From the NCBI GenBank assembly GCA_963825635.1, contig CAWGTU010000001.1:1302001-1366000 (forward strand): DNA of 64,000 nt. Reading direction: 5' to 3'. The DNA is from JAOUEA01 sp963825635 (GTDB taxonomy: Bacteria; Actinomycetota; UBA4738; HRBIN12). Made by a program: the position numbers and the translations under genes. Of this stretch, positions 20,910 through 32,145 are shown piece by piece. Position 1 is the stretch's first letter. Each line of letters opens with the position of its first letter. The notes beneath the pieces are model-generated. The model was not told the origin of the DNA. It worked only from the letters and a program-made list of their open reading frames with translations, and did not search any database.

Positions 20910-21329
20910 ATGATCATCGATGACCTCCGCAGGACCGTGGAAGGATTGCTCGGCACGCTGACCCCGACGAAGGCGCAGCAGCTCGCCAAGGACATGCTGG
21001 AACCCGGTGCCGCCAAGGAACAGGTCGCCAAGACCACCGCCGACCTCCTGGAGTGGTCGCACGGGAATCGGGAGCGCATCTCGGCGTTCATGCAGCGAGA
21101 GATCTCAGAGCAGTTGAAGTCGGTCGGGGGCGTCGCGTCGCAGGCTGAGCTCGATGCACTCAAGAAGCGGGTGCGTGATCTCGAACGGGCCGCGGGCATG
21201 ACCGCCTCGGGGAAGAAGAAGACGTCCGCGAAGTCGACCTCGACGCGCAAACGCAGCACCAGGAAGGCGGCGACCTCGAAGCCGGTCGCTTCTGCCGCGA
21301 CGACCGCGCCGCCGGCATCCGACGCCTGA
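20910..21329 (+). CDS. Phasin-like coiled-coil protein with basic Lys/Ala-rich tail
   Basis: 139 aa. Residues ~1-75 are helical (IIDDLRRTVEGLLGTLTPTK, AAKEQVAKTTADLLEWS), resembling phasin/PHA-granule-associated or poly(hydroxyalkanoate)-regulator proteins. A heptad segment (VASQAELDALKKRVRDLERA) suggests oligomerisation. The last ~40 residues (SGKKKTSAKSTSTRKRSTRK) are strongly basic and histone-H1-like, so DNA or polyphosphate binding is possible. ATG 20910 is preceded by GAAAGGA; a -10-like TATGCT lies near 20868. The gene precedes tlyA by 16 nt and may be cotranscribed with it. Function is inferred only. Confidence 0.75.
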   Translation: MIIDDLRRTVEGLLGTLTPTKAQQLAKDMLEPGAAKEQVAKTTADLLEWSHGNRERISAFMQREISEQLKSVGGVASQAELDALKKRVRDLERAAGMTASGKKKTSAKSTSTRKRSTRKAATSKPVASAATTAPPASDA

Positions 21330-21345
21330 ACCGGACGCGACGACG

Positions 21346-22140
21346 GTGACCCGACGTCGCCTCGACACGGAGATGGTCCGCCGTGGCCTGGTGGCCTCGC
21401 GGGCGGAGGCGCGGGAGGCCGTGCGGGCGGGTCTCGTGCTGGTCGCCGGGAGCAGGGCGACCAAGACATCGACCCTCGTGACCGATGATGCGCCGGTCGA
21501 GCTGGCCGGACCCGCCCGTCGCTACGTCTCGCGCGGGGGCGACAAGCTCGACGCCGCGCTCGTTCGATTCCGCATCGATCCGACGGGCCTCGACTGCCTC
21601 GACGCCGGCGCATCGACGGGAGGGTTCACCGACTGCCTGCTCCGGGCGGGCGCCCGCCACGTGGTCGCGGTCGACGTGGGCTATGGACAACTCGACTGGC
21701 GGCTGCGTGAGGACGACCGCGTCACGGTGCTCGAGCGGACGAACGCGCGCGAGTTGACGGTCGACGCGGTGCCGTACCGCGCGCAACTCGTGGTTGCCGA
21801 TCTCTCGTTCATCTCCCTGCGAACGGTCATGCCGGCGTTGGGCTCGATCGCCGCCGACGACGCCCGGGCCGTCTTCCTGGTCAAGCCGCAGTTCGAGGCG
21901 GGCCCGGCCGATGTGGGCAGCGGCGGCGTCGTACGCGACCCCGACGTGTGGGCGAGGGTGCTGTCGGAGGTGATCGCGGCGGCGGCCGACCACGGGTACG
22001 CAGCGCAGGGGATGATGGCTTCACCGATCCGGGGTCCCGCGGGCAACGTTGAGTTCCTCCTCTCGGCGCGGCGCGGCGTGGCGGCCGCCTCGATCGACGT
22101 GCAGGATGCCGTCGCCGAGGGACGAGAGGTGGCGGCATGA
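21346..22140 (+). CDS. tlyA: TlyA family rRNA 2'-O-methyltransferase
   Basis: 264 aa. N-terminal S4 RNA-binding domain (RLDTEMVRRGLVASRAEARE), then an FtsJ/RrmJ-type methyltransferase. The SAM-binding motif is LDAGASTGGFTDCLLRAGA and the motif-IV region is VADLSFISL. In mycobacteria TlyA methylates C1409 of 16S and C1920 of 23S rRNA and its loss gives capreomycin resistance; that role is family knowledge. Start GTG 21346. It overlaps nadK by 4 nt (ATGA), forming the conserved tlyA-nadK-recN unit. Confidence 0.94.
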   Translation: MTRRRLDTEMVRRGLVASRAEAREAVRAGLVLVAGSRATKTSTLVTDDAPVELAGPARRYVSRGGDKLDAALVRFRIDPTGLDCLDAGASTGGFTDCLLRAGARHVVAVDVGYGQLDWRLREDDRVTVLERTNARELTVDAVPYRAQLVVADLSFISLRTVMPALGSIAADDARAVFLVKPQFEAGPADVGSGGVVRDPDVWARVLSEVIAAAADHGYAAQGMMASPIRGPAGNVEFLLSARRGVAAASIDVQDAVAEGREVAA

Positions 22141-23012
22141 GCCGGGTCGGGGTCGTGATGCACCCGAAGCGGCAGGCCGCGATCGAGGCGGCAGGGGAGC
22201 TGCGGGAGGCGATCGAGCGCGAGGGCGGCACGACCGTGCTGCTCTCCGATGACGGTGACTCGCCCGAGGTCGGCGAGGCCCTCGACCTGGTGGTGAGCGT
22301 CGGGGGTGATGGGACGTTCCTGCGAGCGGCGTACGCGGCCTCGCACATCGGGTGCCCGGTGCTCGGGGTCAAGGTGGGGCGCATGGGGTTCCTCACCGAG
22401 GTCGAACCCGCGGACGCACTGCCACTCGTGCGTTCGGTGCTGGACGGCCGAGCCAGGGTGGAGGAGCGGCTCGCGCTCACCGTCGAGCCCGTCTCGGGGG
22501 CGGACTTCCCGCCGCAGTGGGGCTTGAACGAGGTCATGGTCGAGAAGCACGCACGACATCGACTGGTGCGCCTCGCCGTGCAGGTCGACGGCGTCTACGT
22601 GACGACGTTCTCTGCCGACGGAGTGATCGTGGCAACACCGACGGGTTCCACGGCGTACTCGTTCTCGGCGCGGGGGCCCATCGTGAGCCCGGGCGTCGAT
22701 TCCCTCGTGCTCACGCCGATCGCGGCCCACATGGTGTTCGACCGGTCGTTCGTGCTGAACGCCGCGAGCCAGGTGCAGCTCGAGGTGATGGGCGATGAGA
22801 GCGGAGTGCTCTCTGCCGACGGGCGTCGGAGCATCGAGCTGCCCGTGGGCTCGGTCGTGCGGATCCGCGCGTCCGGTCGTGCCGCCCGCCTCGTGCGGCG
22901 CGACGACGCGCCGGAGTTCCTCTCCCTCGTTCGCGAGAAGTTCGGGCTGCCGGGGGCGGAAGGTGAGCGCCCCGGCGAGCCCGACGCCGACGATGTCGGC
23001 GCGGGGCCGTAG
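22137..23012 (+). CDS. nadK: NAD kinase
   Basis: 291 aa enzyme phosphorylating NAD to NADP. The catalytic GGDGT is in LVVSVGGDGTFLRAAYAASH; the NE/D signature is in GLNEVMVEKHARHRLVRLAV; the glycine-rich TPTGSTAYSFSARGPIVSP loop binds NAD. The acidic C-terminal extension after residue ~270 is variable. Translationally coupled to tlyA by the ATGA overlap, and followed after 9 nt by recN. Confidence 0.96.
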   Translation: MSRVGVVMHPKRQAAIEAAGELREAIEREGGTTVLLSDDGDSPEVGEALDLVVSVGGDGTFLRAAYAASHIGCPVLGVKVGRMGFLTEVEPADALPLVRSVLDGRARVEERLALTVEPVSGADFPPQWGLNEVMVEKHARHRLVRLAVQVDGVYVTTFSADGVIVATPTGSTAYSFSARGPIVSPGVDSLVLTPIAAHMVFDRSFVLNAASQVQLEVMGDESGVLSADGRRSIELPVGSVVRIRASGRAARLVRRDDAPEFLSLVREKFGLPGAEGERPGEPDADDVGAGP

Positions 23013-23015
23013 GAT
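23010..23015 (+). promoter_or_regulatory. -10 element (TAGGAT) for recN
   Basis: TAGGAT overlaps the nadK TAG stop and ends 6 nt before the recN GTG, so recN may have its own leaderless transcript besides readthrough from tlyA-nadK. Confidence 0.4.
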
Positions 23016-23021
23016 GCGCGC

Positions 23022-24693
23022 GTGCTGCGCGAGCTCCACATCTCGGGGCTGGGGGTCATCGACGACCTCGACCTGTCGCTGCACCCCGGCCTGAACGTCT
23101 TGACCGGGGAGACCGGAGCCGGCAAGACGATGATCACGGTCGGCCTCGCCCTCGCGCTCGGCGCGCGTTCGTCGTCCTCGCTCGTGCGCGACGGTGCTCC
23201 CGCCGCGCGGGTTCAGGCGTTGTTCGACGTGAGCGCGACCTCATCAGGCGACGCGAGATCCTCGCTCGATGCCTGGGCCGAGGAGGGCGACGTCCTGCTC
23301 GCACGGTCCGTGCCGGCCCACGGCAAGGGCTCCTCGCGGATCGGAGGTCAGATCGCGACAGCATCGGCGCTCTCGGCGCTCGGCGCCGCGCTCGTCGAGG
23401 TGCACGGCCAGCACCAGTCCCAGCGGCTCCTCGAGCCGGCGGTACAGACCGCGTTCCTGGATCGGTTCGCGGGAGATGAGCATCTCGTCGCGGTCGCCAC
23501 GTATCGGGAGGCCTTCGAGGCGCTGGGGTCGGCCACCGGCAACCAGGAACGACTCCGGGTGGCGGCGCGTGACCGTGAGCGTGAGCTCGACCTCCTTGCG
23601 TACCAGGTCCGCGAGATCGAGGCGGTGTCGCCCCAGGTCGACGAGTCCGAGCGTCTCGGCGCCGAAGAGGCGCGGCTCGGTCACGTCGAGCGCCTGCTCG
23701 AGGTGGGGGGAGCGGCCGAGTCGGCGCTCGGGGGCGACGACGGTGCGGCCGACGCACTCCGCATCGCCGCGCGTGCTCTCGACGAGGCGGGGGCCCTCGA
23801 CACGGCCGCCGGCGAGCTCGCCGCCAGGGGCGCCGCCCTGGCGATCGAGGTGGCGGAGCTGGCCCGCGACGTGCGTGCGTATCGGGAGTCGCTCGCGCCC
23901 GACCCGGCGCGGCTGCAGCAGGTGCGTGAACGGGTCGCCGCGTTGAAAGCGCTGCAGCGCAAATACGGTGAGACCGACGCCGACGTGATGGCGTTCATGG
24001 ACGAAGCCTCAGGACGACTGGCAGAGCTCGCGGGCGCCGACGAGAGGCTCGCGGAGCTCGACCGCGAGGTGCGAGATCTCGGCGAGCGGGTGCGGGCGCG
24101 AGCCGCGGTCGTGACGTCGGGAAGGGCCGGTGCGGCACGACGGCTGTCGGAGGCGATCCGGCGCGAGCTCGAGGAGCTCGGCATGCCCGGCGCGATCGTG
24201 CAGGTGGCCCTCGAGCCTCTCGCGGCGCCGGGCCCGACCGGAGCCGAGCGCGTCGAGCTCCTGTTCGCCGGTGGCTCCGAGGCCTCGCCGATGCCGCTCG
24301 CGAAGGGCGCCTCGGGTGGCGAGCTCTCCCGCACGATGCTCGCGTGCCGCAGCGTGCTCGCCGACATCGATGACGTGCCCGACCCTCGTCTTCGACGAGG
24401 TCGACGCCGGCATCGGCGGCAGGGCGGGACTCGCCGTCGGTCGGCGGCTCGCGCGGCTCGCGCGCGATCGGCAGGTGCTCGTCGTGACGCACCTGCCGCA
24501 GATCGCGTGCTTCGCCGATCGTCACGTGCGGGTGACGAAGGAGCTCGGATCCGCGGCGGTCGAGGTGCTCGACGACGGCGAACGCGTGCGTGAGCTGTCG
24601 AGGATGCTCGCCGGTCTCGACGACAGCTCCAGCGCGGTCTCCCACGCCGAAGAGCTGCTGTCGGAAGCCGAGAAGATGAAGGCGACCGCCTAG
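23022..24693 (+). pseudogene. recN: DNA repair protein RecN, interrupted by a +1 frameshift
   Basis: SMC-like ATPase for double-strand-break repair. Walker A is GETGAGKTMITVGLAL, the Q-loop/GQHQSQRLL region follows, then a long coiled coil, and the ABC signature KGASGGELSRTM. Just after it, the frame is lost at 24378-24380 (GTGCCCGAC). The remainder, TLVFDEVDAGIGGRAG (Walker B) and VVTHLPQIACFADRH, continues in the next frame to 24693. Removing one C from CCC restores a 556-aa RecN of normal length. As sequenced, the first frame stops at 24593 and would lack Walker B. The perfect conservation on both sides favours a sequencing error. Confidence 0.9.
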
Positions 24694-24751
24694 CCGGTGA
24701 TCCGTCGCGATGTTTCCGCCCGAAGTGGCTCGGAGCATCAGAGCCCTCTGC

Positions 24752-24757
24752 TAGAGT
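24752..24757 (+). promoter_or_regulatory. -10 element (TAGAGT) for pyrG
   Basis: TAGAGT ends 8 nt before the GTG at 24766; no Shine-Dalgarno between. Confidence 0.5.
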
Positions 24758-24765
24758 CGGGTCCC

Positions 24766-26409
<1,644 letters not shown>

Positions 26410-26417
26410 GGCGCGCG

Positions 26418-26954
26418 GTGCCCGAGCCGCTCGCCGCGCGCACCGCGTTCCAGGGAGCGTTCGTGAGGGTCGATGTCGAGGAGTGGCCCGAGCTGGGCCC
26501 GTGGGAGGTCGTGCGCCGTCACGACGCGACCGCGGTGCTGCCGCTCACCCCCGACGACCGCGTGGTGCTCGTGCGGCAGTTCCGGCCCGCGGTCCGCCAG
26601 ACGATGACCGAGGTCCCGGCCGGCATCCTCGACGTCGATGGAGAGGACGCCGTGAGCGCCGCCGCCCGGGAGCTCTACGAGGAGACCGGCTACCGTCACA
26701 CGGCGATCGAGTTCCTCGGCGGCATCTACCCGACGGTCGGGTCGAGCGACGAGTACGTGCACCTGTTCTGGGCGCGCACCGAGGCGGCGCCATCGGGGCC
26801 GGTCGAGCCGGGGATCGAGCTGCGGCTCGAACCCTTCCAGCGCATGGTCGACGCCGCCCGGTCGGGCCGGGTCCGCGACGCCAAGACCGCCGTCGCGCTG
26901 CTGATGGCGGCCGGGCGGCCGCCCCTGCCCTCGGGCGAGACGGCGCGCTCCTGA
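26418..26954 (+). CDS. NUDIX hydrolase, probable ADP-ribose pyrophosphatase
   Basis: 178 aa. The Nudix box is PAGILDVDGEDAVSAAAREL followed by YEETGY; relative to GX5EX7REUXEEXGU it has one extra residue before the first Glu, as in many actinobacterial ADP-ribose pyrophosphatases. The flanks (VVLVRQFRPAVRQTMTEVPA and SSDEYVHLFWAR) match that family. It would hydrolyse ADP-ribose to AMP and ribose-5-phosphate. GTG 26418 lies 8 nt after pyrG, implying an operon. Confidence 0.9.
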   Translation: MPEPLAARTAFQGAFVRVDVEEWPELGPWEVVRRHDATAVLPLTPDDRVVLVRQFRPAVRQTMTEVPAGILDVDGEDAVSAAARELYEETGYRHTAIEFLGGIYPTVGSSDEYVHLFWARTEAAPSGPVEPGIELRLEPFQRMVDAARSGRVRDAKTAVALLMAAGRPPLPSGETARS

Positions 26955-27041
26955 GCCCGGTTCAGTACGCTTGCGTCGGAACGGACGCCGGTGGATGTCT
27001 GGGCGAGCGCCGGGCGGGCTGAAGACGAGGAGGCACCTCGC

Positions 27042-28170
27042 GTGCACGTCGGGATCCCGAAAGAGGTCAAGGACAGCGAGTACCGCGTGGCGGCGACGCC
27101 CGAGGGGGTCCGGGAGCTCGCTCGAGCCGGGCACCGCGTCGTGGTCGAGACGTCCGCCGGCGTGGGGTCCGCGATCGCGGACGAACACTACGAGCTCGCG
27201 GGCGCCGAGATCGTGGCGGACGCCGACGCGGTGTTCGCCGAGGCCGAGCTGATCGTGAAGGTGAAGGAGCCGCGACCCGAGGAGTACGAACGGTTCCGCC
27301 CCGGCCAGGTGCTGTTCACCTACCTGCACCTGGCGGCCGACGAGCGGCTGACGAGGTTCCTCGCCGAACGGAACGTGACCTCGGTGGCCTACGAGACGGT
27401 CCAGACCGACGACGGACAGGCTGCCGTTGCTCGCGCCGATGTCGGAGATCGCGGGTCGTATGGCTCCCCAGGAGGGCGCAGCGTTCCTGGAGCGACCACG
27501 GGGCGGGCGTGGCGTGCTGATGGGCGGCGCCTCCGGCGTCGCCCCAGCCAGGGTGGTCGTGCTCGGTGCGGGCATGGCGGGGGCGAATGCCGCCCAGATC
27601 GCCGCGGGCATGGAGGCCGAGGTCACCGTCGTGGATCGCAACGTCGACCGGCTCCGCGACATCGACCGTGTCTGGCACGGGCGTATCCAGACCGTGATGA
27701 GCTCCACCCTCGCCGTCGAGCGACTCGTGGTGGATGCCGACATGGTCATCGGTGCGGTGCTCGTTCCCGGGGCGAGGGCGCCTCATCTCGTCAGCGCCGA
27801 GACGGTGTCGGCGATGCACCCCGGGGCGGTGCTGGTCGACATCTCGATCGATCAAGGCGGGTGCTTCGAGACCTCGCACGTCACGACGCACTCCGATCCG
27901 ACGTTCGTCGTCGACGAGGTCGTGCATTACTGCGTCGGGAACATGCCGGGGGCGGTGCCACGGACGTCGACCTACGCGCTCACGAACGTGACGTTGCCCT
28001 ACGTCGCCGCGATCGCTGATCACGGGATCGACGAGGCGGTGCGGGCGGACCCGGCCCTCGCCCTCGGGGTGAACGTCGTCGCGGGAACCATCACGAACGA
28101 AGGGGTCGGGGCCGCCCACGGCCTCGACGCGGCGCCGATCGCGCAGCTCATCGGCGGCGGGGCGGGCTAG
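27042..28170 (+). pseudogene. ald: Alanine dehydrogenase, interrupted by a +1 frameshift
   Basis: NAD-dependent L-alanine/pyruvate interconversion. The first frame from GTG 27042 gives IPKEVKDSEYRVAATPEGVR and SVAYETVQTDDG; the frame breaks at ~27416-27420 and the next frame gives LPLLAPMSEIAGRMAPQEGA, then the Rossmann motif VVVLGAGMAGANAAQIAAGM and the conserved NMPGAVPRTSTYALTN. Deleting one G from CAGG restores a 375-aa enzyme of usual size. The start has a GAGGAGG site at 27029-27035; a -10-like TACGCT lies at 26967-26972. Both halves are well conserved, so a sequence error is more likely than inactivation. Confidence 0.9.
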
Positions 28171-28199
28171 GAGATCCCGGTAGTGGGCCGGGGAGGGCC

Positions 28200-29192
28200 A
28201 TGACCACGTCGATCGAGACCGAGGTCGACCGCTACCTCGATCACCTGACGGTGGAGCGAGGCCTCTCGGAGCACACGATCGCCGCCTACCGACGCGACCT
28301 CGCTCGCTACGCGAGCTTCCTCGCCTCGCGAGACGTTGTCGACCCGGCCGGGGTCGACGAGGCCATCGTGCGGTCCTTCCTCGCGTCGATCAGCGCGAGT
28401 ACGCACGGCGACGACGAACGACCGTACCGGGCGACGTCGGTGGCCCGCACCCTGTCGTCGGTGCGATCGTTCCACCGGTTCCTGGTGCGTGAGGGGGTGG
28501 CGGATCGAGATCCGGCGGTCGGGGTCGCCCAGCCGAAGCTGCCTCGTTCGTTGCCGCACCCGCTCACCGTGGACGAGATCCGACGGCTCCTGGCGGCCCC
28601 CGATCCGCAGACCCCCGCAGGGCGGCGCGACCGAGCGATCCTGGAGCTGCTCTACGGCTCGGGGCTGCGTGTCTCCGAGCTCACGGGCCTCGACGTCGAC
28701 GACCTGGACCTCGAGGAGGGGTCCGTGCGGGTGCTCGGCAAGGGAGGGAAGGAACGTGAGGTTCCCATCGGGCGGTACGGCCGGGAGGCCGTGGGGGACT
28801 ATCTCACCACGGCGCGCCCGACGTTCGTATCCGGCCGGGCGAGAGGGGCGCTGTTCCTGAACCAGCGAGGGGGGCGCCTCTCGCGTCAGAGCTGTGACCG
28901 CATGGTGCGAGCGGCAGCGAGGACGGCCGGCATCGACCGGCACGTCTCGCTGCACACGCTGCGGCACTCGTTCGCGACGCACCTGCTCGAGGGCGGGGCC
29001 GATGTGCGGGTCGTGCAGGAGCTGCTGGGGCATGCGAGCGTGGCGACGACCCAGATCTACACGCTGGTCACCCGAGAGCACCTGCGTGAGGTCTACTACA
29101 CGTCCCACCCTCGAGCGCGGCGACCGCCCGCCGAGGCGGGCACACGCTCGAGCGACGCGATCGGTCACGGTCAGGAGGCACACGATGGATGA
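28200..29192 (+). CDS. xerD: Tyrosine recombinase XerC/XerD
   Basis: 330 aa site-specific recombinase that resolves chromosome dimers. N-terminal SAM-like core-binding domain (YLDHLTVERGLSEHTIAAYR), C-terminal catalytic domain with Arg in GSGLRVSELTGLD, Lys in LGKGGKEREVPI, HTLRHSFATHLLEGG (H-x-x-R), the later His in LLGHASVATTQIY and the nucleophile Tyr in QIYTLVT. The ~28 residues after the catalytic core are not typical. ATG 28200 follows GGGGAGG. Its position between pyrG and scpA matches Rv1701. It overlaps the next gene by 8 nt. Confidence 0.95.
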   Translation: MTTSIETEVDRYLDHLTVERGLSEHTIAAYRRDLARYASFLASRDVVDPAGVDEAIVRSFLASISASTHGDDERPYRATSVARTLSSVRSFHRFLVREGVADRDPAVGVAQPKLPRSLPHPLTVDEIRRLLAAPDPQTPAGRRDRAILELLYGSGLRVSELTGLDVDDLDLEEGSVRVLGKGGKEREVPIGRYGREAVGDYLTTARPTFVSGRARGALFLNQRGGRLSRQSCDRMVRAAARTAGIDRHVSLHTLRHSFATHLLEGGADVRVVQELLGHASVATTQIYTLVTREHLREVYYTSHPRARRPPAEAGTRSSDAIGHGQEAHDG

Positions 29193-29538
29193 GTCCACCG
29201 CCGCATCGCTGCGGTCGACGCTCGAGGGTCAGCGCGGGCACCTGCGCCAAGAGATCGCGGCCCTCGGCGCCGATCCGGATACGGACGAGGTGACGTTCGT
29301 GGACGACGCCGGGTTCGCCGATCGTTCCCACAACACCGAGGAACGCTCGCACCTGATCACCGTGGCGCGAGCGCTGCGCTCGAACCTGCGCGATGTCGAC
29401 CGGGCGCTCGCCAAGATGGATGCCGGCACGTACGGCCGATGCGAGCGATGCGACCGCGAGATCGCCCCTGAGCGCCTCGAGGCGCTCCCGTGGGCGATGC
29501 TGTGCATCGACTGCAAGCAGGAAGGCGCCGGCGCGTGA
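29185..29538 (+). CDS. DksA/TraR-type zinc-finger protein
   Basis: 117 aa. N-terminal helices (LRSTLEGQRGHLRQEIAALG) and a C-terminal four-cysteine zinc finger: CERCDREIAPERLEALPWAM then LCIDCK (CxxC-17-CxxC). DksA/TraR-family proteins bind the RNA polymerase secondary channel and modulate rRNA and stress promoters. The coiled coil here is short, closer to small actinobacterial family members than to E. coli DksA. ATG 29185 has TCAGGAGG upstream. It overlaps the xerD 3' end. Confidence 0.88.
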   Translation: MDESTAASLRSTLEGQRGHLRQEIAALGADPDTDEVTFVDDAGFADRSHNTEERSHLITVARALRSNLRDVDRALAKMDAGTYGRCERCDREIAPERLEALPWAMLCIDCKQEGAGA

Positions 29539-29576
29539 GCCGGCCGCCCGCCCAGGGGAGACGGAGCGAGGCGCTC

Positions 29577-30783
29577 GTGCCGAGGGTGTTGGTCCTCGTG
29601 TGCGACTCCTGGGGGGTCGGCGGAGCGCCCGACGCGGGTGCCTACGGCGACGAGGGCTCCGACACCCTGGGGAACACCTCGCGCGCGGTCGGTGGCATCC
29701 ACGCGCCGGCCCTGGAGTCGCTCGGCCTCGGCCTGCTCACCAGCATCGAGGGGATCGAGCCCCGCGCAGGGTCGGGCACGGGTCACGGATGGGCCGTCGA
29801 GCGCTCGGCCGGCAAGGACACGACGACCGGGCACTGGGAGATGATGGGGATCCGGCTCGACGAGCCCTTCCCCCTGTACCCAGACGGGTTCCCACCCGAG
29901 ATCGTGGAGCCGTTCGAGCGAGCGATCGGCCATCGGATCCTGGGCAACGAGCCGGCCTCGGGCACGGAGATCATCGCCCGCCTCGGCGAGCTGCATCTCG
30001 CCACCGGCGACCCGATCGTGTACACGAGCGGCGATTCCGTCTTCCAGATCGCGTGTCACAAGGCCGTGGTCCCCCTCGACCGTCTCTACGAGTGGTGCCG
30101 CGTCGCGAGGGAGCTACTGGTTCCCCCGCATCGCGTCGGCCGGGTCATCGCTCGCCCGTTCGAGGGTGAGCCGGGAGCGTTCGTCCGCAGCCCGGAGCGA
30201 CGCGACCTCTCCGTGCCGCCGCCCGGCCCCACCGTGCTCGACGCGCTCCAGGCGGCGGCCGTGCCGGTCTACGGCGTGGGCAAGATCCAGGACATCTTCG
30301 ACCGACAGGGCATCACCGAGGCGCGGTACTCGGACTCGAACGATCACGGCGTGGACCTCACCGTCGAGTACCTGCGGCGCCCCGGGCCGGCGTTCGTGTT
30401 CACGAACCTCGTGGACTTCGATTCGAAGTACGGCCATCGGAACGACCCGGCCGGGTACGCCGCGGCGATCGAGGCGTTCGATCGTCGACTCCCCGAGGTG
30501 ATCGCGGCGTTGGACGGCGGCGTGATGCTGATCACGGGCGATCATGGCTGCGACCCCACGACACCACCCGACCGACCATTCGCGGGAACGGACCCCCCTG
30601 CTCGCCGCCGGTCTGACGGCAGGCACGCACGAGATCGGCGTCCGTGACGGCTTCGGCGATCTCGGCATCACCGTCGCATCTCTGCTCGGGGTGCAGGTCG
30701 AGGGTGAGGGTCTATTCGGCGTCAGCTTCATGGATCGATTGGGATTCGACTCCGAGTCAGATGTGATGTCCAGTGGAGGGTGA
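29577..30783 (+). pseudogene. deoB: Phosphopentomutase, interrupted by a +1 frameshift near the 3' end
   Basis: Interconverts (deoxy)ribose-1- and -5-phosphate. The metalloenzyme core is intact: LVLVCDSWGVGGAPDAGAYG, DTLGNTSR, GKDTTTGHWEMMG, SGDSVFQIACH, and ITGDHGCDPTTP. At 30567-30569 (CACCCGACC) the frame shifts: the first frame runs on to a non-homologous end at 30647, while the next frame reads TDHSRERTPLLAAG and GTHEIGVRDGFGDLGITVAS to 30783. Removing one C gives a 401-aa enzyme. Start taken as GTG 29577; GTG 29535, overlapping the previous stop, is an alternative. Together with deoA it forms a nucleoside-salvage pair. Confidence 0.9.
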
Positions 30784-30819
30784 GCTCGAGAGGCACTGCA
30801 GGGGAGGTGTAGGAACCAC

Positions 30820-32133
30820 GTGACCGTGAGCGATCCTCGGCAGATCGTCGCCTCGAAGCGTGACGGACACACCTTGGCTGTCGAGGAGGTCGAGGCCTTC
30901 ATCGAGGGCTATACGCGAGGCGAGATCGAGGATGCGCTGGCCTCGTCCTTCCTGATGGCGTGCCTGCTCCGAGGCATGGACGGCGCGGAGACGCTCGCCC
31001 TCACCCGGGCGCTGATCGCCTCTGGTGACACCGTGCGTTTCGCCGGGCTCGACCGCCCGACCGTGGACAAGCATTCGACCGGCGGCGTCGCCGACGGGGT
31101 GACCCTCGTCTTCGCTCCGCTCGCGGCAGCCCTCGGCATGGCGGTCGCGAAGCTGTCGGGCCGAGGGCTCGGACACACGGGTGGCACGCTGGACAAGCTG
31201 GAGTCGATCCCGGGGCTGCGCACCGACCTCGAGCCGGAGGCGATGACCCGCCAGGTGCGCGAGGTCGGGTGCGCCGTCGCGGCTCAGTCGCCGCGACTGG
31301 TGCCCGCCGACGGCCGGCTGTACGCGCTGCGTGACGCCACGGCCACCGTGCCGTCGATCCCGCTGATCGCGGCGAGCGTGATGTCGAAGAAGCTGGCGGT
31401 GGAGACCGACCTGATCCTGCTCGACGTGAAGGCGGGGGCGGGCGCGTTCATGAAGACGCCGGATGACGCGGAGGCGCTCGCCGAGGCGTGCCTGGGGCTC
31501 GCGCGTGGGTGGGGGCGACCGGCTCGGGTCGCGGTCACCGACATGGAGCAGCCCCTCGGCGACGCCGTCGGGAACGCCCTCGACGTCGTGGAGGCGGTCG
31601 AGGTGTTGACGGGGGCGCATCGAGGCCGTCTGCGTGAGCTCGCGGTGGCGTTCGCGGCGCGAGGCCTCTCGGTGACCTCCGGCCGCGATCTCGACGCCGC
31701 GGCGAGGGAGGCGGAGCAGGCCCTCGACGACGGCTCGGCGCTCGAGCGCTTCCGGGCCATGATCGAGGCGCAGGGGGGGGATCCGAGGGTGGTGGACGAC
31801 CCGGTCGGCGTGCTGCCTCGGGCGCCGGTCGTGACGTCGATCGAGGCCGACCGCGCCGGCACGCTCGCCCGCATGGCGACCGAGGACATCGGCCTTGCGA
31901 GCGGGGCGCTGGGAGCCGGACGCATGCGCAAGGGCGACCCGATCGACCCGTCCGTGGGTATCGTGGTGCGCTGCAAGATCGGCGATCGACTCGATGTCGG
32001 AGAGCCGATCGGCGAGGTCCACGCGCGTGACGACGAGGACGCGCGCGGGGCCGCTCGGCGGGTCCTCGACGCGCTCGTGTTGCGCGAGGGGCCGGTCCAG
32101 CCGCCGCCGCTGGTGCACACCTGGCTCGAGTGA
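30820..32133 (+). CDS. deoA: Thymidine/pyrimidine-nucleoside phosphorylase
   Basis: 437 aa enzyme releasing pyrimidine bases and (deoxy)ribose-1-phosphate, which deoB converts onward. The family signature KHSTGGVADGVTLVFAPLAA, the glycine-rich SGRGLGHTGGTLDKLESI and the C-terminal PYNP domain (LGAGRMRKGDPIDPSVGIVV) are present. Start GTG 30820 has GGGGAGG about 15 nt upstream. The spacing of 36 nt from deoB supports one operon. Confidence 0.95.
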   Translation: MTVSDPRQIVASKRDGHTLAVEEVEAFIEGYTRGEIEDALASSFLMACLLRGMDGAETLALTRALIASGDTVRFAGLDRPTVDKHSTGGVADGVTLVFAPLAAALGMAVAKLSGRGLGHTGGTLDKLESIPGLRTDLEPEAMTRQVREVGCAVAAQSPRLVPADGRLYALRDATATVPSIPLIAASVMSKKLAVETDLILLDVKAGAGAFMKTPDDAEALAEACLGLARGWGRPARVAVTDMEQPLGDAVGNALDVVEAVEVLTGAHRGRLRELAVAFAARGLSVTSGRDLDAAAREAEQALDDGSALERFRAMIEAQGGDPRVVDDPVGVLPRAPVVTSIEADRAGTLARMATEDIGLASGALGAGRMRKGDPIDPSVGIVVRCKIGDRLDVGEPIGEVHARDDEDARGAARRVLDALVLREGPVQPPPLVHTWLE

Positions 32134-32145
32134 GGAGACGACGAC

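Noticed and set aside
28200..29192. Integrase of a mobile element
   Set aside because: Context (pyrG, scpAB) and lack of att-like repeats or cargo point to the housekeeping Xer recombinase.
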